Assembly (NCBI RefSeq): GCF_036588685.1
Contig: NC_086382.1
Coordinates: forward strand, 61,460,987 to 61,524,986
Source: Mytilus trossulus
Lineage: Eukaryota; Mollusca; Bivalvia; Mytilida; Mytilidae
Reading direction: 5' to 3'
Length of the DNA stretch: 64,000 bases
This document shows positions 34,146 through 44,700 of the stretch, piece after piece. Each line of letters opens with the position of its first letter. Positions within the stretch are counted from its first letter, which is position 1. The position numbers and the translations under genes were made by a program. The notes under the pieces were generated by a model that was not told where the DNA came from, did no database searches, and saw only the letters and a program-made list of their open reading frames with translations.

Positions 34146-35688
34146 TTTTTTTCAAATTTCCAGACAATGACTTTTTAGTACGTGTTTAAGTGTATGGATC
34201 TTTCTGAAAGTACTACAATGTATAACTTGCAAGAAGAACTCTTTAGTTGTACAGTATTGCGAAATAGATTTTTAAGATCTTGACCGTTTTTTTGTGTCAG
34301 AAACCTATACTTTGTCAAAAGTTTGATCACAATCAAAATTCAGATAGTATAAAGCTTGAATATTGTGTCCAATTGTGATGTATTTCTGTAACGTAGTGTT
34401 GTCATCTAATCTTAGCGATATTATTAAAATTGTTATATAAACGGGAGGTTTGGCTGGCCATAAAACCAGGTTTAACCTACCATTTTTTTTCTTCTTAAAA
34501 TGTACTCTACGAAGTCACGAATATGGGAGTTATAATCAAATAGTTCGTTTCTTTGTATGTTGGCGTTTGATTTTGTCCCTGTTGTTTCTTTGTTTGTCCC
34601 TTTCATTTGATGTGTTTCCCTCGGCTGTATTTGTAATCTGTATTTGTTTTCTTTCAATCGATTTATGACTTTTAAACACCGGTATACTACTGTTGCATTT
34701 CTTTATTAGTGTAGTCATACGTATTCGTCACTTGAGATTTTTCGCTATATACAGTATATAAAACTACATATTTATCCAAAAATATTTTGAGGTCATTTTT
34801 GGTTTGATTTTAAGCAACTTGGTACCAATATAAGTAGAATTGTGAAACCGGTTTATTTCTTTATTTCAATATATTTTTTTGGTGGATCATTTTTTATTTT
34901 TTTTACAAAATAAACATGAATATTATTTTCTGCTTAGAAATTCGCTATATATTCAATCATACTGAATTATAAAAATCTTATTGAATGTATAAAAAAGAAG
35001 ATGTGGTATGATTGCCAATGAGACGACTATCCACAAAAGACCAAAATGACACAAACATTAACAACTATAGGTCGTTCACATCAAGAGAAAAATAAAACAC
35101 CCGAAGACAAAACTATGACCGAATAAACAAACATACTTTCGACAATTCTAAGTCTTTTAAAGCAATGTTGATAAAAATCCATCCATAAATTCCTTCTAAA
35201 TATTTAAAAAAAAAAGTTTTTATATGAAATGAATGGCAAAAAAATGCAGGTGACGAATATGTTTGACCATGTTCTGTATGCCAAACGCGTTTTGTTTTTA
35301 GTGATCCTTGATATGGATAATATTTACGAGCTTGAAGAAAAAAACTAATAAGACTATATCATACAGTCTTGTCAAAAGGAAAATTTTCAGTATCAAGGCC
35401 AAGTACAATGGACAACTATGAGTTCTGTATCATATCAAATGCGAAAGAGATGCAGAAAGAGATGCAGAAAGAGCAGCAGTAATATAATGACGATGACCTA
35501 TTGCATTGGTACGAATTGTTAGAACGATAAAATGAAAACTGTAACAGTATGACTGTCTTAAAACATAAAAAGTGGTATAAATATAAAAATGCATGCTTTT
35601 TAATTCTAATAGAGTTTTGAACGCAAAAAACATGTAAATAAACTCCTTACAGACGTGCTTGTGCATAAAACATAATATATACCCCCCA
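34146..35688. other. Intergenic with repeat fragments
   Basis: 34440-34705 is a copy of the 'tttccctcgg' / 'accaggttt' composite; 34988-35120 is a reversed fragment of the 'gatgtggtatgattgccaat' family. The rest is AT-rich without a gene. Confidence 0.55.
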
Positions 35689-35836
35689 TTCCAGGGTCAG
35701 ATACAGCCATTTTAATAGGAGGTCCTAACCAAGGACAAAAAAAGGGTGGGTTCAAACTACATATCGCCATTCAAATGCATTGATCGTCCAAAAAAGGGGT
35801 TCCAACCCCCGGACCCCAACCCCTAGATCTGCCTCT
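35689..35836. mobile_element. GC-ended MITE-like repeat, second subfamily
   Basis: The reverse complement is recognisable at 42184-42326 (shared 'atgcattgat', 'catttgaatg' and G-runs, ends 'gggtcagat'/'gatctgcc' type). It forms the left border of the decayed 2H gene copy. Confidence 0.6.
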
Positions 35837-35849
35837 GCATGCTGTATAC

Positions 35850-36125
35850 AAGGCTGGTAGCATGAGCTCAGTCATATCTTTAAATCTATTCATATAGTGT
35901 GATTACCACCAATTTATATTGATATTGTTAAAACTTTTACTTTTCATGCCAGATATTACACACCGTCATATGGTTAGTTTGTAGTGGAATGGTTGGTAAT
36001 ACTTAGCAATAGGTGATGTCTTCAAAACATATGCATGGTACATTTCCACGAGCTATGGGTGTTTGTTTACAAATCGATATGACTGAACCTCCCAAAAAAG
36101 GTAAAGAATGTCCATGATGGTCTTT
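35850..36125 (-). pseudogene. Decayed partial copy of the 2H phosphoesterase gene
   Basis: It aligns with the N-terminal half of the intact gene at 31997-32273: shared 'aaggctggt..catgag.tc', 'ttttc.tgccagatatta', 'aatacttagcaat.gg.gatg' and 'aatgtccatg'. The HMTV motif is still readable, followed by a stop after a few residues, and indels break the frame elsewhere. It is cut off by a MITE-like repeat on one side and the 'gtcggcgtcgg' element on the other, so only a fragment survives. It is non-functional as a protein. Confidence 0.75.
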
Positions 36126-36129
36126 TTTG

Positions 36130-37200
36130 TCGAGCCTTCGACTTTAGTCGAAAAAGCGAGACTAAGCGATCCTACATTCCGTCGGCGTCGGCGTCGGCGT
36201 CGTCGGCGGTGTCCACAAATATTCACTCTGTGGTTAAAGTTTTTGAAATTTTAATAACTTTCTTAAACTATACTGGATTTCTACTAAACTTGGACAGAAA
36301 CTTCTTTATGATCATAAGATAGTATCCAGAAGTAGATTTTGTAAAAATAAAATTCCAATTTTTCCGAATTTTACTTATAAATGGACATAGTTTTTCTACG
36401 AGGAAACAACACATTCACTCTGTGGTTAAAGTTTTTAGAATTTTATTAACTTTCTTAAACTATCCTGGGTTTGTACCAAACTTGCACAGAAGCTTGTTTA
36501 TGATCATAAGATAGTATCAAGAAGTAAATTTTGTAAAAAATAAATCGATTTTTTTCCATATTTTACTTTTAAATGGACTTAATTTTTCTGTGGGGAAACA
36601 TTACATTCACTCTGTGGTTAAAAGTTTTTAAAATTTTAATAACTTTCTTAAACTATCCTGGGTTTTTACCAAACTTGGATAGAAGCTTGTTTATGATCAT
36701 ATTAAGATAGTATCCAGAAGTAAATTTTGTAAAAAAATAAATCGATTTTTTTCCATATTTTACTTTTAAATGGAGATAGTTTTTTTGTTGGGAAACATTT
36801 CATTCACTCTGTGGTTAAAGTTTTTAAAATTTTGATAACTTTCTTAAACTATCCTGGGTTTGTACCAAACTTGGACAGAAGCTTAATAACATGATCATTA
36901 AATAGTATCCAGAAGTAAATTTTGTAAAAAAACCAAATACATTTTCTCCGTATTTTACTTTTAAATGGACTTAGATTTTCTTCCAGTTAATCTTACATAC
37001 ATGTACAGTCTGCAGTTTTTTTAAACATTTATAAGATTCATAAACTATCCTGGATTTTAACCAAACTTGGAAAGAAGCTTCTAACAACCAGAAGATTCAG
37101 TATCAAAAGGAATATTTTTATTGAGTTTTTTCCTCGTTTTTGTTGAGCCTGCGATTTACAGCAAACTGAGTAGGCGAGACACTGGGTTCCGCGGAACCCT
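36130..37200. mobile_element. Dispersed element with ~190-bp internal tandem array
   Basis: Opens 'cgagccttcgactttagtcg' with a (GTCGGC)n run at 36179-36208 and closes 'gagtaggcgagacactgggt'. Inside, 'attcactctgtggttaaagt' recurs at 36221, 36413, 36604 and 36802, giving units of 192, 191 and 198 bp; a fifth diverged unit reaches about 37130. No ORF survives. Confidence 0.75.
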
Positions 37201-38429
37201 TACAAATTTTTTAGCAGATTTGATGAGAAAAGAATCTGATTAAATCTATTATTAAAACACACAGTGTTTAGTTAATATTTACGCTGTAACTTTTGAAAGA
37301 TCTTTTGTAGATTAAAAGTATAACGACTTTGACCCTAACACTCCGACCAGATAAATAATCTGAATACAAATAATTAAATGAGTAATAGTTTTTTTAAAGA
37401 ATATTCCGTCATAATTAACATGTAATTAGCTCTTCAATTTTGTATTATTTTATTTTTAATTTTGACCTCGAGCATCACCGAAAAGACATTGATTGTCAAA
37501 ATGATAATATGGTATTATAGTAAAATTACTAGTAGTACCGTTTATGGTCGATACCACTGGGATGATACCTCTGCTTGTAGCCTATTAGTCCCCGCATCGT
37601 GTGTATCATAAGTGGCCACAACTTCGGTACTGATCGATATGGAATTTGTAATTTGCTCTTTACATACAAAATATATAATTTCGAAAAATCATTTTTAATT
37701 CAGGTATTTATATCTGTAATAAATATCTCTTGTTCCATTTTCGGTTTTGGATTTACTATTGGTCCTCTTTGGTTATTATTACAAGACCTACCTTTTGTAT
37801 TTATTATCAACTTGTTCTAGTCCTGAACATGCATGAAGTATTTGCAACTCCGGGACATTTAGCAACCAACAATCAATCAATCTTTGGTTTTATAAGCTCT
37901 TCAAAATTAGGGTTTGTATAAGGTTTTTGCTTTTCACATATTTTGTCCCGATCATCATTAGATGGACATTGAGCAAGTTGTCGAAATGCGCTATGTTAAA
38001 TCATTCCATGACAAGGAATTGTGACGGTAATGGACAACTTCGTCCTTAATGTGCATGCACTATTTACCATGCACTGAATGTTAAGAAAATTTTACTGACG
38101 TGTTGCTCGGTTTGTTTTCTGTGTTGCATTTGCATTTGTAGGCTTTTGTTTGTCTTTTGGTCGTACGTTTTACGTTTTTTAACCAGGCGTTGTCAGTATG
38201 ATTTCGACCTTTGTGGTTGAATGTCTTTCGGTATTTTTGTTATTTTAGTTTTTTGTATATTTCGTCTCTCTATAAAGAATTTGGAGCAGTAATGCCTAGT
38301 AAATAATTAATGTTACTTCTGTTTTAAAGTATCACTTAAAATTTTCACTTGAATTGAATCGCGTCAAAATTTTCACGTGAATTTCACGAGAACTTTACAA
38401 AAAAGTATTTTCCATAATTTACATTATTT
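37201..38429. other. Intergenic, no gene seen
   Basis: Short fragments of known repeats (about 37430-37480, 38100-38250). There are no convincing coding features. Open frames near 37600-37920 are hydrophobic by AT composition only. Confidence 0.45.
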
Positions 38430-38617
38430 TTAACTTTAAGTTTCTTGTGTACAATTTGGAGTTTAGTATGGCGTTCATTATCACTGAACTTGTATATATT
38501 TGTTAAAGGACCAGCTGAAGGACGCCTCCGGGTGCGGGAATTTCTCGTTGCATTGAAGACCTGTTGTTGACCTTCTGCTGTTGTCCGCTCTATGATCGGG
38601 TTGTTGTCTCTTTGGCA
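38430..38617 (+). repeat. Left part of split 'cattccccatttcc' family copy
   Basis: Matches 33940-34130 ('ggaccaactgaaggacgcc', 'gtgcgggaatttctcg', 'ttgttgtctctttggcacat'). It is interrupted at 38622 by the next element and resumes at 39972. Confidence 0.85.
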
Positions 38618-38622
38618 CATTC
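38618..38622. other. Left 5-bp target-site duplication (CATTC)
   Basis: Identical to 39972-39976. The uninterrupted relatives read 'ggcacattccccatttcc', so CATTC was duplicated on insertion. Confidence 0.85.
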
Positions 38623-39971
38623 TACGGGGCGCCGAATGGGACTTTTGTGGTTTTGTACTCAAAATTCAATTTTGTACGGACAAAAGTGACTTTTGTTCAA
38701 CAAAAATGAGTTCAGTTTAACAAAATTTGTATCATACTACAAATTTGAAATTTTGTCATACAAAATTATCTATCAGCGGACAAAAGTCACTTTTGTCATG
38801 TCAAAATTCATTTTTGTTACACAGACATGACTTTTGTTACCTAATTTGAATATTGAGCGACAAAAGTCAATTTTGTATTTAAATTAGTTTAGTTTGGTTT
38901 CTGTGAACTAATTTGCATACAAAATCGACTTTTGTTACACAAAATTGACTTTTGTTACACAAAATTGACTTTTGTTACACAAAATTGACTTTTGTTACAC
39001 AAAAATTACTTTTGTTACACAAAATTGACTTTTGTTACACAAAATTGACTTTTGTTACACAAAATTGACTTTTGTCTCAACAAAATTGACAAAATTGACT
39101 TTTGTCTCAACAAAATTGACAAAATTGAATTTTGTCTCAACAAAATTAACAAAATTGAATTTTGTCTCAACAAAATTGACAAAATTGAATTTTGTCTCAA
39201 CAAAATTGACAAAATTGAATTTTGTCTCAACAAAATTAACAAAATTGAATTTTGTCTCAACAAAATTAACAAAATTGAATTTTGTCTCAACAAAATTGAT
39301 TTTTGTCTCACGAAAGTCAATTTTGTCTCATAAAAGTCAATTTTGTTGTTACAAAATTGAATTTTGTCATCACAAAAATGAATTTTGTCGCCACAAAATT
39401 GACTTTTGTCTCAACAAAATTGACAAAATTGACTTTTGTCTCAACAAAATTAACAAAATTGACTTTTGTCTCAACAAAATTAACAAAATTGACTTTTGTC
39501 TCAACAAAATTAACAAAATTGACTCTTGTCTCAACAAAATTAACAAAATTGACTTTTGTCTCAACAAAAATGACAAAATTGAATTTTGTCTCAACAAAAA
39601 TGACAAAATTGAATTTTGTCTCACAAAAGTCAATTTTGTCTCACAATTGAATCTTTCCGTACACAATTGACTTTTGTGATTTAATTTCCATATCAGGTAA
39701 CAAAAGTCAATTTTGTATGCAAATATATTTATATTTGCATACCTTTAAGACAAAATTGACTTTTGTCATGACAAATATGAATTTTGTCTACAAAAATGAA
39801 TTTTGTCATGACAAAAATGAATTTTGTCTACACAAATGAATTTTGTCATCACAAAATTGAAGTTCTCACAAAACAAGTCTGTAGCACATAGTTTTGTAAG
39901 ACAAAAATGATTTTGTTATGACAGAATTGAATTTTGTACAAAACCACAAGAGTCCCATTCGGCGCCCCGTA
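38623..39971. mobile_element. TIR element filled with near-palindromic minisatellite
   Basis: 1349 bp. The ends are inverted repeats: tacggggcgccgaatgggac at the left, its reverse complement at 39971 back to 39952. They continue for about 36 bp with one mismatch, then into AT-rich subterminal sequence that also pairs. The element is flanked by CATTC duplications and lies inside another repeat. The interior is a minisatellite built on acaaaattgacttttgt, which is almost its own reverse complement: first a 20-bp period (about 38917-39062), then 30-bp periods (39061-39297 and about 39397-39625). No transposase-like ORF is present; the long open frames are 10-residue repeats forced by the 30-bp period. 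It is best described as a nonautonomous DNA element carrying a satellite-like array. Confidence 0.85.
39061..39297. repeat. 30-bp tandem array within the TIR element
   Basis: About eight units of aaaattga[c/a]ttttgtctcaacaaaatt[g/a]ac in exact 30-bp register, differing mainly at two positions. A second array with the same period follows at about 39397-39625, with 'acaaaattaac' as the common variant. Confidence 0.9.
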
Positions 39972-39976
39972 CATTC

Positions 39977-41585
39977 CCCATTTCCATTCTCAATTTTATT
40001 ACATTTGACAATTTAGATGTTAAAATCTTTCAATTCCTTTTTTTTTAAACACGTGAATTCAGTAGATTTTTCACGTGAAATTCACGTGAGTTTCACATGA
40101 CTGATTCACGTGCAAACTCAACTTAATGATTTCACGCGAGTTTCACGTAAATGCTCGTCTTAAAATCGCGTGAGGGTCACTTATTTGAATTCGTATTTTG
40201 TCGTCAGATGAAATAAAAAATCAAAAATTGCCACATTGGCGACGCACAGCGCGGTCCCTGTATAACTTCTGTCTGGGGGTACGTGCATGCGATAAGGTTA
40301 CAATCTCTTGTCATATTGTTTGTTTACAAAATGGTGATTTAAGTTGTCTTTTTGAGTATCCATATAATGATCATATTTCGGATATTTTCAAGTAACATTT
40401 TGCGCTTTGACAAAAGATATCATTGACAAGCAACTCTTACTGACTAAAATGGATTTATTATATTCGAATTGGGAAATGTTGAAGGATTGCATATTAGACT
40501 GTTTTTTATCTAATGCCAAAATGTAAGAATGCAATATAACTACATGTGATGGTACAGCCTTCAGCAATGAGCAAAACTCATCATGACTGTATGGCGAGCT
40601 TTAAAAATCTTCAAGGGTCCGGCATAACACAAAAATAAAAGAAAGAAAAGAGAACACTGAGTCTTATTCAAGCTTATAACATTCACTGAAAAACAAGCAT
40701 GGCAAACGGAATCCATCTACAGCCAATGCACTACTGGCTTTGCCCTAATAAGACACATACAGACTCAGCATACAGAAAGCATTTCGCGGGGCTAGTCAAT
40801 TGACACATATGAAGATGTAGTATGCGATTTCCAATGAAACTACTCTCCACATAGACATATTATTGTGTGTCTAATTTTCTTGGTGTTTTCACATTTCTCA
40901 ATTCGTTTGTGGCAAGGATATCTCGTATAAGATATAAATATTAATTCATAGTTTGATTACATCCACTGACCGCGGTGAATCAAAAATGCATCCCTGAATA
41001 GGCCCAACATAAGCCGTCTTTTGGAGAGTTGTCTCAATGGCAATCATACCACATCTTCTTTTTTATATTAACTGAAGAGAGGGGAGGGGCTCTTCACTAT
41101 TTTTCTGAAATCTTTATCCTCTTTGTACAGTCAGAGACATTTTCAGTAAACAGAATACATATTATAATTATTTTTGGTACACTTCTTTTTTTAAACTGTG
41201 GTTATAAATCTATAATGATAAACATAATTTTTTTACTTGCATTGACCTCATTTGGGACTATTATTCGACTTTAATATACAACTATAATATTATACTGTCA
41301 AGTTGTCACTTTTTGTCTTTTATACTGGGATTTACCTCAGTTGGAACAGTAAATCAATATTTTATGTTCCTTGATAAACGTATTTACAAAATAAAAAAAC
41401 CAACAACTATGTAATCAGAAAAAGTATAATTATTGAATCATCATAAATTATTAACAAAATTGCATTAACAACACAAACAACATACTGTATTAGTGCAATT
41501 TTATACTGGAAAATTAAATGGAAAAAATAAAATTATTATCTCCCTTTTGGTATTTAGAGTAGAATAGAGTTATCTCCCATTTGTA
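39977..41585. other. Split repeat end, CACGTG-rich stretch and GSKIP upstream flank
   Basis: 39977-40005 completes the split repeat. 40045-40165 is rich in 'cacgtga' / 'tcacgtg' words. 40815-41060 contains fragments of the 'gatgtggtatgattg' and 'ggagagttgtctca' families. The last ~300 bp form the GSKIP upstream region and 5' UTR, without a clear TATA box. Confidence 0.5.
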
Positions 41586-41768
41586 ATGGATCAAGATGAA
41601 CATACACTTCGTATAGAAGCAGAAGAAGTTGTTAAAGAAGTGGCATACGCTGTGAAATTTGTTATAATATCTCCAAATTTACCAAGCACCAATGAACTAG
41701 TTTATCTCAATTTGGAAACGAAGGAAAATGAAGAATTCTGCGTGGAACTGTCAGTTCGTGGATTCAGG
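41586..41768 (+). CDS. GSKIP: GSKIP exon 1
   Basis: ATG in context tttgtaATGGATC. Donor is AGG|gtaagc after SVRGFR. 61 codons, containing the conserved YLNLETKE block. Confidence 0.92.
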
Positions 41769-44700
41769 GTAAGCAGACAGGGGAAATAGATAGTTGTAAG
41801 AGTGATGAGTAATTCATCAAATTATGAAAGTAAAATTAATAAATAAGTTGACAATGGTGTACAACGTTCTGACTGTATATGTTGAAACTTTTCCTTAGCA
41901 TAGAAGAATATGTGGAACTACGGCATGCAAGGATTGGTAATTTTGTTGTTGTTGAAAAAAGGGGGAGGGGCTCATAGTGAATGTCAAAAAAGGGGGAGGG
42001 GCTCATAGTGAATGTCAAAAAGGGGGAGTGGATCATAATGAATGTTAAAAAGGGGGAGTTACTGGAAGAAAAAGTATTGAAAAAAGTCAGTGGTGAAAAC
42101 AGGTCACAAGAAATGTCACTAAAATGATAACAAAATAATTTAAAATGTGGAATATATATAATATTTTGATATGTTATCATTGGGATCTAGGGGGTGGGGT
42201 TCCGGGGGGTGAACCCTCCCCTTTTTTTGGACAATCAATGCATTTGAATGGAAGCATACAGTTCAAAGCCCCCCTTTTTACTCTTGGTTGGGACCCCCGT
42301 CTTTCTTAAAATGGCTGGATCCACCCTGGTTATCATCACAGTCATGAAAGTCGCCTGAAAATTTCATAATTATAGCGAAAAAATGAGGGAAGTAAAATAT
42401 TTTTGGATATATAAGACATTTAAAAATATATTTTATTTCTTTATTTCCCCCCATTTTTTTATATATTAATTATGAAATCTTCAGGCGACTGTTATCATTA
42501 ACATCAGAGACATATAATACAATGTCTCTATGAACATCTAGGCATGTAACTTTATATATACTGGAAAAGTCAATTATTGAAATTATATGTAGTAAATATC
42601 AAATATTTAAAGAATGCTTTAAATGTTTATTTACTTATTAACTAGCCTCAATTTTCATTATTTCATTTCAATCATCTGTAGTTTTGTACAGATTATAACC
42701 CTTAAAGTTTAATAAAATGAAGTTTTAAAGAATTATTTTATGTCATTTATTTATCAAAAAAAGTTTCATAAAACTTATAAAAAGAGAGAGACAGAGAAAT
42801 AAAATAAACAACAAAAAAACCAGGCATGATCAATTTGTAACATTGCGACTGTCATACTTTAAAACAGTGATTCAATGCAAGGGCTGATTTTTAGCAAGGT
42901 TAGGAATTATCAATTACATTTAATTGAAAATAAATATCATTATATAAAATTTTCTCATGGGCCTATTTATTTTCAATCCAACCATATTTGATCCAGATAG
43001 TACCAGAACAGATTGTGTTTGGTCATCCCTGACTAAGAAAATTGTTGCAGATCACTTACAATGCTTACACAAATATTGGTTATTGTTTACAATAAACAAA
43101 AGACATGTATGATATAAAAATATTAAAATGTGGTATGATTGCCAATGGGACAACTCTCAACCAGAGACCAAATGACATACATGCAGAACTGCATGTAACC
43201 CTATGGCCTTCAACAATGAGCAAGACCCATAATGCTCAGTAAGCCATCATAGGCCCTGAAATGACAAATGTGAAAGTTTTACATTTATCATTATTTTAAA
43301 AACAATTCAAATAATAAAACATATTCAGTGAACATGGTGAAAGTGATTTACATATATTATACATTCAGAATTAAAAATAAAATTGAGTATGGAAATGGGG
43401 AATGTGTCAAAGAGACAACAACCTGACCATAAAACAGACAACAGAAGAAGTTCATCAATAGGTCTTCAATGCAGTCAGAAACTCCCTGCACCCGGAGGCG
43501 TCTTTCAGCTGACCCCTTAACAAATATCTATACTAGTACAGTAATAATTGGACATCATACCAAACTCTGAATTATACACAAGAAACTAATATTAAAAATC
43601 ATACAAGACTAACGAAGGCCAGAGGCTCCTTAGCCTACTGTAAATTCAGAAACTATTTATTATTGTGAAAAATTTAACATGGTTATAATTGCGATTATTT
43701 AAACTAGAATTTGAAATAATTTATATATACATTAAACAGGATTTGTCTCAATATTGCAAAGATTAAATTGAATTTTAGTCTAAAATTACAAAATCGCAAA
43801 AATATATACATGCAATAATTTCTAAATTTACAGTATTCACAAATTCTAACAATGAATTTGAGGAATTAAAAACATGATCTGACACAACAAGGAAAGTTTA
43901 TCCTGCGGAAATTTTTTCATTGATTAACGATCGCTGCAAGATTTGTTTTTTTCAAAATTTATGAATCATGATAGATCGTTGTTACTTATTGTTTATTTGT
44001 GTTGACATTCAACATTATGTTTATTAACTTTAAAATGTCAAGCACATGTGCTAAATGTAACTTCATAATACATGTATCTATAAAAGGTCATGTGTGAGAT
44101 TCAGCTAAAAATCAATGATGAATAAAAGCCTGGTCTAAAGCGACATTTGTAAATGTCATTTCATTAAATATACATGTATATATATTTGCATATTGATTAT
44201 ATCTTCATTACAAAAAAAAAATGTGAAATCTAAAATATGTAGAACTATAAAAAAGAAGATGTGGTATGATTGCCAATGAGACAACAGTCAACAAGAGACC
44301 AAAATGACACATAAATAAAAAAATACTCATTCATAGAACAAAGCAGAAAGGGGAGCAACAACAAAATACAATGCACATAGTTTATTTACATCTCAATTAT
44401 ATTAATATAACAATACATAACATAATACATGAATACAATGTACATACAATAATATAGGGTTATTTCATGAATAGTGGGGAATATTATCCAGAGTAGCATT
44501 TTATATTGCATGAGCTAGCTTTGCAATATATGTTCTACAAGGGACAATATTCCCTAATATTCATGCAATAACCCTTTTATTGTAAAGCAATATAATATTT
44601 GAGAGTAAAAAAAGGTTTGAACTAAGATTTTTGTCGTGATAATGACGTCAGGTTTATTGCACTAGTGCAATATTAGAATTTATTGCACGCTCACTTTTGT

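Noticed and set aside
36179-36208. Short direct repeats as a CRISPR-like array
   Set aside because: A simple GTCGGC run without spacers, in eukaryotic DNA, at the edge of a dispersed element.
39015-39670. Open frames of about 90-210 codons on both strands (10-residue repeats such as LNFVSTKLTK)
   Set aside because: They arise because the 30-bp minisatellite has a period divisible by three and lacks stops in several frames on both strands. No frame has protein character, a signal or a domain.
41836-42180. 114-codon minus-strand open frame with SPFLTF-type repeats
   Set aside because: It is the reverse translation of the G-rich minisatellite inside the GSKIP intron.
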